Shown here: positions 36,465 to 44,129 of the stretch, piece after piece
How positions within the stretch are numbered: position 1 is the stretch's first letter
Layout of the letters: each line of letters opens with the position of its first letter
Assembly (NCBI GenBank): GCA_016717005.1
Contig: JADJUF010000027.1
Location: 18,029 to 82,028 of the forward strand
Reading direction: 5' to 3'
Length of the DNA stretch: 64,000 nucleotides
Source of the DNA: Myxococcales bacterium
GTDB taxonomy: Bacteria; Myxococcota_A; Polyangia; Haliangiales; Haliangiaceae
Made by a program: the position numbers and the translations under genes
Notes under the pieces: model-generated
What the model was told of the DNA's origin: nothing
What the model saw: the letters and a program-made list of their open reading frames with translations, nothing else
Database searches by the model: none

Positions 36465-36866
36465 TCACCCCATCGTGCGCTCTTCGCGCTCCTGGTCTTC
36501 CTTGCAGCGGATGCACATGTTGGTCTCGGGCCGCGCCTCGAGCCGCTTCTTGCCGATCGGCTCGTCGCACGAGTCGCAGTTGCCGAACGTCCCGTCGTCG
36601 ATCTTCTTGATCGCGAGGTCGAGCTTCGCGAGCAAGAACTTGTCGCGGCCGCGGAGCCGGAACTCGAACGACTGGGTGTACTCGGCCGAGGCCAGGTCCA
36701 TCTCGTCGGGCAGGTCGCTCGGATCCAGCGTCATGTTCTCGGTCAGGGTCTGACGCGCCCGCTCGACGACGGCGCGGCGCTTGTCCTCGAGCAGCTCCTT
36801 GAACTTCGCGAGCTCCTTCTTGGTGAGCGCTTTGGCCGGTGCGGCGGCTGTGCTGCTGATCGACAC
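36465..36866 (-). CDS. dksA: DksA/TraR-family zinc-finger regulator
   Basis: DksA-like RNA-polymerase-binding regulator, 133 aa. A coiled coil with the acidic tip (LTENMTLDPSDLPDEMDLAS) precedes the C4 zinc finger CDSC ... CIRC (about residues 100-125). The DxxDxA-type acid pair at the tip of the coil is present as DEMDLA. The GTG at 36866 is preferred because AGGGGG lies six bases upstream and sequence further up is not conserved-looking. It has its own promoter 60-90 bases upstream. Whether this is the ppGpp partner or one of several paralogs cannot be told. Confidence 0.88.
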   Translation of the reverse strand: MSISSTAAAPAKALTKKELAKFKELLEDKRRAVVERARQTLTENMTLDPSDLPDEMDLASAEYTQSFEFRLRGRDKFLLAKLDLAIKKIDDGTFGNCDSCDEPIGKKRLEARPETNMCIRCKEDQEREERTMG

Positions 36867-36924
36867 GTCGTGCCCCCTGATGCTGAAGAAACTGGCCGGC
36901 GGGGCCGGCGCGAAAAGGCCGCAT

Positions 36925-36953
36925 ACCATAGTGACGAAGGGGGCCGAAGACAA
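36925..36953 (-). promoter_or_regulatory. Sigma-70-like promoter upstream of dksA
   Basis: On the minus strand a -35 TTGTCT and a -10 TATGGT stand exactly 17 bases apart, in the region divergent between dksA and the ribbon-helix-helix gene. The -10 is about 60 bases before the GTG. Confidence 0.55.
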
Positions 36954-36991
36954 CCCCCCGAACTCCTCCGTCTCCGACATTCGCCCGCACC

Positions 36992-37021
36992 TTGACACCG
37001 TGTAGGTGAACCGCGGAGAAT
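36992..37021 (+). promoter_or_regulatory. Candidate promoter upstream of the ribbon-helix-helix gene
   Basis: A consensus -35 TTGACA at 36992 with GAGAAT 18 bases later. The -10 overlaps the GGAG that would serve as the ribosome site 12 bases before ATG 37031, so this is either the promoter of a nearly leaderless transcript or a coincidence. Confidence 0.4.
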
Positions 37022-37030
37022 GAAACCACA

Positions 37031-37489
37031 ATGTCTGGCTCCGACAAGCGCAAGCAGTCACTCTACTTTCCTGAGGACATGCTCAAGGAGATCCAGGACG
37101 AGGCCGCCCGACAGGACCGGTCGCTCTCATGGATCGTCCAGAAGGCCTGGAAGATCGCGCGCAAGGAGATCATGAAGTATCCCTCCGTGAACGAGTTCCC
37201 GGGCGAGGACGATCCTCGCGAGAACCCCTGGCGGCCCCGGCCGATCAGTCCGCTGGGGCTACGCCGCTGCGCCGAGCGACGGTACGCGGCTGTTCTACGA
37301 GGACGAGGACCGGGGCGATCCCGGCGTACCTGCGCTCCTTTGCGATGGGATCGGCTGCGACGGCTACGTGTGGCGCTACCTGCGTCCCGCGCTGGCGCCG
37401 CGTCGGGTCCTCCATGGCCACTACCGCGGCCACGGCCGGTCCCAGGCGCCTCGTCACCCCGAAAGGGTGGAGATCGAGGACCTGGCTGA
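37031..37489 (+). CDS. Ribbon-helix-helix-like small protein (real end uncertain)
   Basis: The first about 65 residues form a compact domain, KQSLYFPEDMLKEIQDEAA and then RQDRSLSWIVQKAWKIARKE, typical of a short family in myxobacteria and shaped like a ribbon-helix-helix DNA-binding unit (one strand, two helices). Coding character stops near codon 70 (PRPISP, about 37246). Beyond that the frame is Arg-rich, uses A/T-ending codons and runs through the N-terminal region of the hydrolase in another frame. So the true product is probably about 70 aa and its stop, or the fusion point to the next gene, has been disturbed. Confidence 0.6.
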   Translation: MSGSDKRKQSLYFPEDMLKEIQDEAARQDRSLSWIVQKAWKIARKEIMKYPSVNEFPGEDDPRENPWRPRPISPLGLRRCAERRYAAVLRGRGPGRSRRTCAPLRWDRLRRLRVALPASRAGAASGPPWPLPRPRPVPGASSPRKGGDRGPG

Positions 37490-38126
37490 CGACGCCGCGG
37501 CCGTGCTCGATGACGCCGAGGTAGGCAGCGCGGTCTGGATCGGCCACTCGATGGGGGTCCAGGTGGCCCTGGAGGCGTGGCGACGCCACCGCGACCGAGT
37601 GGCCGCGCTGGTGCTGGTCTGCGGCGCCCCCGGCCACCCGCTGCGGACGTTCCATGGCGCGGACACCCTCGAGCACTTGCTGCCGACCATCGAGCGCTGG
37701 GTCTTGAAGGTGCCCGGGATCGTCAACGCGCTCACCCGACGCCTGCTACCCACCCGCCTGGCCCTGGAGGTAGCCGGGCGGCTCGAGATCAACCGGGACC
37801 TGGTCGAGCCCGAGGACTTCATGCCCTACCTCGAGGGCATGGCCCGGATGGACGTGCGGACGTTCATCGCGATGCTGGCCGCCGCCGGGCGCCACACGAC
37901 CGAGGACTTCCTCGACGACATCGACGTCCCGGTCCTGGTCGTGGCTGGGGCGCGAGATGGCTTCACCCCAGCGGCCCGGAGCGAGGACATGATCGCCCGG
38001 ATCCCGGCGTGCGAGGGCCTGGTGATCGAGGATGGTTCGCACACCGCGCCGATCGAGCGACCCGAGCGGGTGAACGAGGCGATCACCTCGTTCATGGAGC
38101 GTCATGTCGGGGCCCCGAACGCCTGA
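37368..38126 (+). CDS. Alpha/beta hydrolase (coding homology extends upstream of the start)
   Basis: Serine hydrolase of the alpha/beta fold, catalytic triad visible: nucleophile GHSMG (Ser), Asp in GARDGF and His in EDGSHTAPIE. The GTG at 37368 is the first canonical start codon in frame, giving 252 aa, but the protein clearly begins earlier: the frame is open from 37191 and reads YAAAPSDGTRLFYEDEDRGD and PALLCDGIGCDGYVW before the GTG, as in related hydrolases with LCDG-GCDGYVWRYL. No ATG, GTG or TTG exists in that stretch. Translation may come from the upstream ribbon-helix-helix frame through a +1 shift, or an indel hides the start. Substrate unknown. Confidence 0.75.
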   Translation: MWRYLRPALAPRRVLHGHYRGHGRSQAPRHPERVEIEDLADDAAAVLDDAEVGSAVWIGHSMGVQVALEAWRRHRDRVAALVLVCGAPGHPLRTFHGADTLEHLLPTIERWVLKVPGIVNALTRRLLPTRLALEVAGRLEINRDLVEPEDFMPYLEGMARMDVRTFIAMLAAAGRHTTEDFLDDIDVPVLVVAGARDGFTPAARSEDMIARIPACEGLVIEDGSHTAPIERPERVNEAITSFMERHVGAPNA

Positions 38127-38337
38127 TATATAAGCAATTTCATATCCTTGATTCAGTGGTTGAGCCGGGCTCATGCTGTGCCGGGCCTGCGACGGATTTT
38201 CCGTAAAAAGTCGTGGCTTTTCGATCGGTGTTGGTGCAAGGTGCGCTCCCACGTAGCTAGCCATATTGGGGGCTTAGCCGTGGTTTGTGCGTTCTGCCGC
38301 GTTCTTTCGACACGGCGGCGCGAGAAAGAGTGAGGAA
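38127..38337 (+). other. AT-richer leader region
   Basis: 211 bases between the hydrolase and the next gene with lower GC than the surroundings, for instance TGATATATAAGCAATTTCAT at the left end and TTTTTCCGTAAAAAGTCG in the middle. It should contain the promoter of the gene at 38338 and may hold a hydrolase terminator, but I cannot identify a convincing -35/-10 pair. No ORF with coding character. Confidence 0.4.
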
Positions 38338-38733
38338 ATGACCCGTCCCGTCCTGCGCCGCCCTGAGGATGATAACGATGGCCTCGTCGCCCTGCCGCCG
38401 ATCACGGTGGTCCGGCAGCGCCTGCGCACCACGGTCAAGGAGTTCGCGACCGCCGCCCCCGGCCGTCGCGCCGCCGCGCTCGCGGCCGTCTGGATCGCCG
38501 CCACCGGCTGCGAGGCCGACCTCAACCACTACGATCCCGAGGAGGCCCTGCGGACCTACCGCTTGATCGAGAGCGAGCTGCGCGCCGAGCTGCGCATCAG
38601 CGTGGGCCGCGGCATCACCAACGAGCCGCACACGGCGACCCGCAACACGATGATCCAGATGCTCGAGCACCTCGAGGAGCTCGAGGCTGCTGCGGTGGCG
38701 CCGCGTCCGGCCCGCCGTCGTCGTCGCCGCTAG
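38338..38733 (+). CDS. Protein of unknown function, Arg-rich C-terminus
   Basis: A 131-aa protein starting at ATG 38338 (AGTGAGGAA just before it). It opens MTRPVLRRPEDDNDGLVALP and has a central helix-rich part (RQRLRTTVKEFATAAPGRR, DLNHYDPEEALRTYRLIESEL) and ends in eight basic residues (ARRRRRR), which suggest nucleic-acid binding. No known motif. Confidence 0.6.
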   Translation: MTRPVLRRPEDDNDGLVALPPITVVRQRLRTTVKEFATAAPGRRAAALAAVWIAATGCEADLNHYDPEEALRTYRLIESELRAELRISVGRGITNEPHTATRNTMIQMLEHLEELEAAAVAPRPARRRRRR

Positions 38734-38738
38734 CGACG

Positions 38739-38797
38739 TGTCCGGGAGGCGGGCGGATTCCGACCGGTCGTCCGGTCGGATGGCCGAGCCTCGGACA
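38739..38797 (+). terminator. Hairpin after the 131-aa gene
   Basis: Inner perfect 9-bp stem TCCGACCGG/CCGGTCGGA with TCGT loop (38759-38780), and an outer pairing of TGTCCGGGAGGC with GCCTCGGACA. The structure follows the stop codon by six bases. Confidence 0.55.
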
Positions 38798-38865
38798 TCG
38801 AGCCGCGCAACCGCCCGGATCCAGGCGGCCGTCGCGTCGGCATCGGCCTTGCTGTGTCCGAGGCC

Positions 38866-39393
38866 ATGCGTCGGTCGAGGATCGGGTGGGTGTCGCTGCT
38901 GATGTGGACGTGGCTCCTCGGGGCCGCGGCGGCGAGCGCGCGGGCGGAGTGTCCGAAGCTGGCGGCGGTGCAGAGCGCGGCGGAGCGCTACGCGGGCCTG
39001 GCCTCGACGCCGGGCTGGCGGGGGCGAGCCCGTTGGTCGGCGGTGGTGCCGACGCTGATCGTCCGCATCCACGATGACGTCGCGTGGGACGAGGCCACGG
39101 GCGCCAGCCGGTCCGGGCCGGTCAAGCGGGACCAGGGCTTCGACGTGCGGATGTCGTGGCGGCTCGATCGGCTGGTGTTCGACCCGGATGAGCCGCGCCT
39201 GTACGCCGCCGAGCAGCGCGCCCGCCTCGCGCGGATCACCCTGCGTCAGCAGGTAGCGTCGGCGTATTACCGGTGGCGGCGCGCCTGGCCCCTGCGTGGC
39301 AACAGCGCCGACGCCGCCCTGGTCGCCGACGAGACCCTGGCCGCGGTCGACGCGTTCACCGGCGGCTGGCTCGGGCGCAACCTGTGCGAGTGA
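38866..39393 (+). CDS. Exported protein with a TolC-like fragment
   Basis: Protein of 175 aa with a Sec signal (MRRSRIGWVSLLMWTWLLGA and on to SARAEC). The middle (LDRLVFDPDEPRLYAAEQRARLARITLRQQVASAYYRWRR) looks like a short form of the outer-membrane-efflux (TolC-like) helix seen in many myxobacterial proteins with LVF.PDE.R. The rest has two Cys. It is too short for a TolC channel, so it may be a stand-alone remnant or a distinct small family. An in-frame GTG at 38854 is an alternative start. Confidence 0.55.
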   Translation: MRRSRIGWVSLLMWTWLLGAAAASARAECPKLAAVQSAAERYAGLASTPGWRGRARWSAVVPTLIVRIHDDVAWDEATGASRSGPVKRDQGFDVRMSWRLDRLVFDPDEPRLYAAEQRARLARITLRQQVASAYYRWRRAWPLRGNSADAALVADETLAAVDAFTGGWLGRNLCE

Positions 39394-39502
39394 CCTGAGC
39401 CGGCGACGACGCGCCGACCAGCGACCGCCGGGCGTCCTGCGAGTTCTTCCGGGGCTCGAAAAAATTGCGATCGGGTGCGGCTGCCGGGGACAATTAGCTC
39501 CC

Positions 39503-39895
39503 GTGGCCTCGCTCCCCCAGCCCCAGCGCGCGTTCCCGCGCCACGCCATCGATGCGGAGATCGCGCTGTCGAGCGGCGGGCAGGTCGTGGCGCGCGGTCG
39601 GACCCGGAACCTGTCGCGGGGCGGGCTGTGCGCCGTGGTCGGCAGCGACGTCAGCCGGGGCGCCGTCGTCGACGTGGCGATCTCGCTGGTGTTCTCGGCC
39701 GACGGCGTCTCGGAGCCGCTGACGCTGTCGGCCCGGGTGGTGTGGTGCACCGGCTTCACCGACGCGGCGCAGATCGGCCTGTCGTTCCTGGCCCTCGACC
39801 AGACCCAGGCCGGCTACCTCGACCTGTTCATCCGCTTCCTCACCGAGGCCGATCCGGATCAGGACGAGAGCGCCGACAGCCCGTTCGACCGCTGA
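39503..39895 (+). CDS. PilZ-domain protein
   Basis: Single PilZ domain of 130 aa, expected to bind cyclic di-GMP. The RxxxR motif is RAFPR (about residues 9-13) and the second motif is RNLSRGGLC (about 34-42), followed by a beta-barrel (VWCTGFTDAAQIGLSFLA). The GTG at 39503 puts RAFPR close to the N-terminus, as usual. It could act in trans on motility or secretion machinery; no partner is adjacent. Confidence 0.85.
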   Translation: MASLPQPQRAFPRHAIDAEIALSSGGQVVARGRTRNLSRGGLCAVVGSDVSRGAVVDVAISLVFSADGVSEPLTLSARVVWCTGFTDAAQIGLSFLALDQTQAGYLDLFIRFLTEADPDQDESADSPFDR

Positions 39896-40019
39896 TCCGG
39901 CGGACGGATCGGCGGACACGGGTTTCGCCGCGGCCCCGGTTTCGTCTACGATGGTCGGCAACGGGGACGATCGTCAGCGCTGGAGCTCCCGGCGGTGCGC
40001 GCTCGACCGGGAGTATTCA

Positions 40020-43000
40020 ATGAGCGCATCGCCTCGCCTCGCGTCGGGACTGTCGGGACTGTCGGCACTGCTGGTCACGCTGGTGATGATCGCCAGCGCC
40101 TCGGCCCAGCCGGTCAAGAACCGGATCTCGGTGATGGTCGACTCGTCCGGGTCGATGCTGCTGACGCCCGAGATCGTCACGTTCACCAAGACCTGCGCGA
40201 CGACGGCGTCGTGGAACCCGTGCACCGGCAACAGCACCAACCCGAGCGCCGCCCAGGAGGCGTGCAACCCGTGCGTGGTCGACACGATCAACTTCCGACC
40301 GACCTGCGCCAGCAGCTGGACCGCGACGTGCGCCAGCGACTACGCCGGCTGTCTGCGGGCGGTGACCGGGCAGACCACCTGCAGCAACTCGATGGTCGCC
40401 AGCGACGGGGTCGCGACCCGCGGTGACGGCTCGGCCGACCTTACCGGCTGTGACCTCGACGGCGACGGCCTCGCCAACGACAGCCGCATGTACCAGGCCA
40501 AGGAGGCGGTCAACAACGTCGTCGCGACCTTCGGCGAGGTCGAGTTCTCGCTGTGGCGCTACGCCCAGGTGACCGGCGGCCAGACCTGCACCACCGACGC
40601 CCAGTGCCCCGACACCCCCGGCGGCCTGAGCGTCCTCACCTGCGAGAACCACGACAACGACACCGGCACCGCCAACGTGTGCGCGTTCGACGCCGACCTC
40701 CTCGATGGGCCGACCACCGCGGGCTTCGAGGGCCAGTGCGAGATCTTCACCCACACCGGCGCGCCGTCGACGTTCACCTGCAACAACTGCGACTTCACGA
40801 GCACGTACGATCGCGCGACCTGCATGATGTACGACCTCGATCGGGTCAAGTCGACGGCGGTGTCGCCGCTCGACGGGACCTCGACGGTCAGCTGCTTCCC
40901 GACCGCGAACCCCCAGCACCGGTTCATGCGCTACCACGGCGGCGTCAACAACGCCGGCGCGTGCGACCCCAGCGGCGGGCAGCGCCTGGTCAACTTCCCG
41001 GCCACCGGCTTCGACGACAACTACCCGCAGATCGCGGCGTGGATCGACCACAACCAGAACCCGTTCTCGACCACCGACGAGCTGCGGCCCCAGGGCGGCA
41101 CGCCGATCGCCGCGTCGCTGCGCGACATGCGCGCCTCGGTCCTGGCCACGTCGATCGCCGACACCAAGACCCCGTGCCGCAAGCACCAGGTCATCTTCCT
41201 CACCGACGGCGGCGAGAGCTGCGAGTCGGTGCCGGCGGCGGTGACCGCGGCCGGCACGTTCCAGAACATGTCGTTCACCAACGCCGCGGGCGTGTTCGTG
41301 GCCGACTACGACGTCCCGGTCTACGTGATCGGCTTCGCGATCTGTCCGCCGGGCTCGCCCAACTGCCAGACCCGCCAGGATCTCAACGCGATCGCCGCGG
41401 CCGGCGGCACCGGGTCGGCGATCCTGGTCAACAACCAGCTCGAGCTGCAGGTGGCGCTGGCCCAGATCGTCGCCAGCTCGGTCGTGACCGAGCGCTGCAA
41501 CGGCCTCGACGACAACTGCAACGGCCTGATCGACGAGGACTTCCCCGGCCTCGGCGCGCCGTGCTCGGCGGGCGTCGGCACCTGCTTCGATCCCGGCACC
41601 GTGGTCTGCACCGCCGATCAGCTCGGGCTGGTGTGCGACGCCACGCCCGGCGCGCCCAGCCCCGAGATCTGCAACAGCCTCGACGACAACTGCGACGGCC
41701 TGATCGACAACGGCATCAGCTGCACCGGGTGCGTGCCGGTGTGCACCGACGCCGCGGGCTGCGACATCTGCAACAGCATCGACGAGGACTGCGACTCGAT
41801 CATCGACGAGGACTTCACGCCGACCAGCTGCGGCGTCGACACCGGCGCGTGCGCGGCCGGCACCACCGCGTGCGTCGGCGGCACGCTGTCGTGCACCGGC
41901 GGCGTCGGCCCGGTGGCCGAGACCTGCAACAACCTCGACGACGACTGCGACGCGATCGTCGATGGCCAGAGCCGGCCGTGCTACCCGGGCGGCAGCGGGT
42001 GCAGCGTGGCCACCGGCGTGTGCCAGGGCGTGTGCCGGCTCGGCACCCAGACCTGCACCGCGGGCAGCTTCGGCGTCTGCGTCGGCGCGGTCACGCCCGG
42101 GATCGAGATCGCCTGCAACAACCAGGACGACGACTGCGACGGGCTCGTCGACGAGGGCGCCGCCACCGAGCAGTGCAACGGCCTCGACGACGACTGCGAC
42201 GGGCTGGTCGACGAGGGGGTCGCGGTGACCGATCCCGACATCGGGACCGCCTGCGGCACGCCGCCGTTCATCGGCGAGTGCAGCCAGGGCGCGATCGCGT
42301 GCGTCGCCGGGGCCGAGGTGTGCGTGGGCGAGCGCAACCCGACCACCGAGGTCTGCGACAACCGCGACAACGACTGCGACGGCTCCATCGACGACAACGT
42401 GCCCGGGTTCGGCGGGCCGTGCGGCTCGAGCGTCGGCCGCTGCGACCCGGGCGCGCTGCAGTGCGTGGCCGGGGCGCCGGTGTGCGTCGGCGCGGTCGGG
42501 CCGTTCCCCGAGGTCTGCAACACCCTCGACGACAACTGCAACGGCGCGATCGACGAGACCGACCCGATGCTCGGCGCGACCTGCAACACCCTGCCGGGCG
42601 GCGGCACGGTCTCGACCGAGACCGGCGAGTGCCAGTTCGGGGTGCTGGCGTGTCAGCCGACCGGCCTCGTCTGCGTCGGCGCGGTCGGCCCCGTGCCCGA
42701 GCTGTGCAACGCCCTCGACGACAACTGCGACGGCAACGTCGACGAGGCGTTCCCGACGCTCGGCACGGCCTGCGACAACGGCCAGCTCAGCGTGTGTCGC
42801 CAGACCGGCGTGGTCGTGTGCGCCCCGGGCGGGGCCGGCGTGGTGTGCACCGCCGGCGCCGGCGTCCCGGGCGTCGAGACCTGCAACAACATCGACGACG
42901 ACTGCGACGGCACCGTCGACGAGGGCCCGCTGCCGCTGGTCGGGACCGAGTGCGCGCCCGCCACCGGCACGTGCGCCCCGGGGCTGTGGGCCTGCACCGC

Positions 43001-44129
43001 GGGCGTGCTGACCTGCGGCCAGCCGACGTCGGGCTCGCCCGAGGTGTGCAACGCCGCCGACGACGACTGCGACGCCCAGGTCGACGAGAGCCCGCCGGGC
43101 TCGCCGCTGCCGGGCGAGGAGGTGCCGTGCGTCGACCCCGGCTTCGAACCGTACATGGACATCGGCGAGTGCGAGTTCGGCTCGACCGAGTGTGTCAACG
43201 GCGGCATCGAGTGCATCGGCTACCAGGGCCCGAGCCCCGAGATCTGCGACGGCCTCGACAACGACTGCGACGGCAACTCCGACGATCTGGCGACCTGCCC
43301 GGATCCCTCCAACGCGTGCGTGGCCGGCACCTGCGTCGTGCCGTGCGGCACCGGTGAGTTCCCGTGCCCGGGCGGCTTCACCTGCGAGCAGCTCGACGAC
43401 GTGCCCACCCCCGGCAACTACTGCGTGCCCGATCCGTGCAACGGCGTCGTCTGCGCCGGCGATGAGCGGTGCGAGCCGACGACCCGGACCTGCGTCAGCC
43501 TGTGCCTGGACGTCACCTGCCGGACCGGCGAGGAGTGCCGGCTCGGCGTCTGCGTCGACTGCTTCGACGTGCCGACCCTGTGCATGCCGGGCGAGCTGTG
43601 CGTCGCCGACGGCATGGGCGTGGGCCAGTGCGAGGACAACCTGTGCGACCCCAACCCGTGCCAGCCCGACGAGACCTGCACGGCCGGCGTGTGCTCGAGC
43701 GGGTGCGGCGCCGGCTGCCCGAGCGGCCAGCAGTGCGTCGGCGGCACCTGCGTCGAGGATCCCTGCGACAACGTCACGTGCTCGCCCGGCCAGGTCTGCG
43801 ACCCCGCGACTGGCATGTGCGTCACCAGCGTGTGCAGCGGCGTCCAGTGCCGCAACGGCGAGGTGTGCGTGGCGACGACCGGCGAGTGCATCCCGGATCC
43901 GTGCGTCAGCACCAACTGTCCGATGGGGCAGGTGTGCACCGTCGATCCCGGCGGCCGGCCGGTGTGCGGTGACCCTGACGCCCCCAACGTCGATCGCGTG
44001 ACCGCGGCCGGCGGCGGCTGCGCCGCGGGTGGCGGGGGCGGCGCGGGCGCCGGGCTGGCGCTCCTGGCGCTGGCGCTGGCGCTGGCCCGACGACCGCGCG
44101 CGGCGCGCCGCGCCGGAGGTGCCTCGTGA
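40020..44129 (+). CDS. vWA - MopE-repeat surface protein with MYXO-CTERM-like anchor
   Basis: Secreted giant of 1369 aa. Signal peptide, then a vWA domain with MIDAS DSSGS (about residues 40-44) and long Cys-containing insertions. From about residue 490 to 1090 there are 12 Cys/Asp repeats of the form CNGLDDNCNGLIDE, separated by 30-60 residues with Cys pairs, as in the MopE copper-binding family. A second Cys-rich zone (about 1135-1325) has EGF/TIL-like spacing (CRTGEECRLGVC, CPSGQQCVGGTC). The C-terminus AAGGGCAAGG + hydrophobic helix + RRPRAARRAGGAS fits the MYXO-CTERM surface anchor. The repeats probably bind calcium or copper. Followed at once, by overlap, by a related lipoprotein. Confidence 0.88.
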   Translation: MSASPRLASGLSGLSALLVTLVMIASASAQPVKNRISVMVDSSGSMLLTPEIVTFTKTCATTASWNPCTGNSTNPSAAQEACNPCVVDTINFRPTCASSWTATCASDYAGCLRAVTGQTTCSNSMVASDGVATRGDGSADLTGCDLDGDGLANDSRMYQAKEAVNNVVATFGEVEFSLWRYAQVTGGQTCTTDAQCPDTPGGLSVLTCENHDNDTGTANVCAFDADLLDGPTTAGFEGQCEIFTHTGAPSTFTCNNCDFTSTYDRATCMMYDLDRVKSTAVSPLDGTSTVSCFPTANPQHRFMRYHGGVNNAGACDPSGGQRLVNFPATGFDDNYPQIAAWIDHNQNPFSTTDELRPQGGTPIAASLRDMRASVLATSIADTKTPCRKHQVIFLTDGGESCESVPAAVTAAGTFQNMSFTNAAGVFVADYDVPVYVIGFAICPPGSPNCQTRQDLNAIAAAGGTGSAILVNNQLELQVALAQIVASSVVTERCNGLDDNCNGLIDEDFPGLGAPCSAGVGTCFDPGTVVCTADQLGLVCDATPGAPSPEICNSLDDNCDGLIDNGISCTGCVPVCTDAAGCDICNSIDEDCDSIIDEDFTPTSCGVDTGACAAGTTACVGGTLSCTGGVGPVAETCNNLDDDCDAIVDGQSRPCYPGGSGCSVATGVCQGVCRLGTQTCTAGSFGVCVGAVTPGIEIACNNQDDDCDGLVDEGAATEQCNGLDDDCDGLVDEGVAVTDPDIGTACGTPPFIGECSQGAIACVAGAEVCVGERNPTTEVCDNRDNDCDGSIDDNVPGFGGPCGSSVGRCDPGALQCVAGAPVCVGAVGPFPEVCNTLDDNCNGAIDETDPMLGATCNTLPGGGTVSTETGECQFGVLACQPTGLVCVGAVGPVPELCNALDDNCDGNVDEAFPTLGTACDNGQLSVCRQTGVVVCAPGGAGVVCTAGAGVPGVETCNNIDDDCDGTVDEGPLPLVGTECAPATGTCAPGLWACTAGVLTCGQPTSGSPEVCNAADDDCDAQVDESPPGSPLPGEEVPCVDPGFEPYMDIGECEFGSTECVNGGIECIGYQGPSPEICDGLDNDCDGNSDDLATCPDPSNACVAGTCVVPCGTGEFPCPGGFTCEQLDDVPTPGNYCVPDPCNGVVCAGDERCEPTTRTCVSLCLDVTCRTGEECRLGVCVDCFDVPTLCMPGELCVADGMGVGQCEDNLCDPNPCQPDETCTAGVCSSGCGAGCPSGQQCVGGTCVEDPCDNVTCSPGQVCDPATGMCVTSVCSGVQCRNGEVCVATTGECIPDPCVSTNCPMGQVCTVDPGGRPVCGDPDAPNVDRVTAAGGGCAAGGGGGAGAGLALLALALALARRPRAARRAGGAS

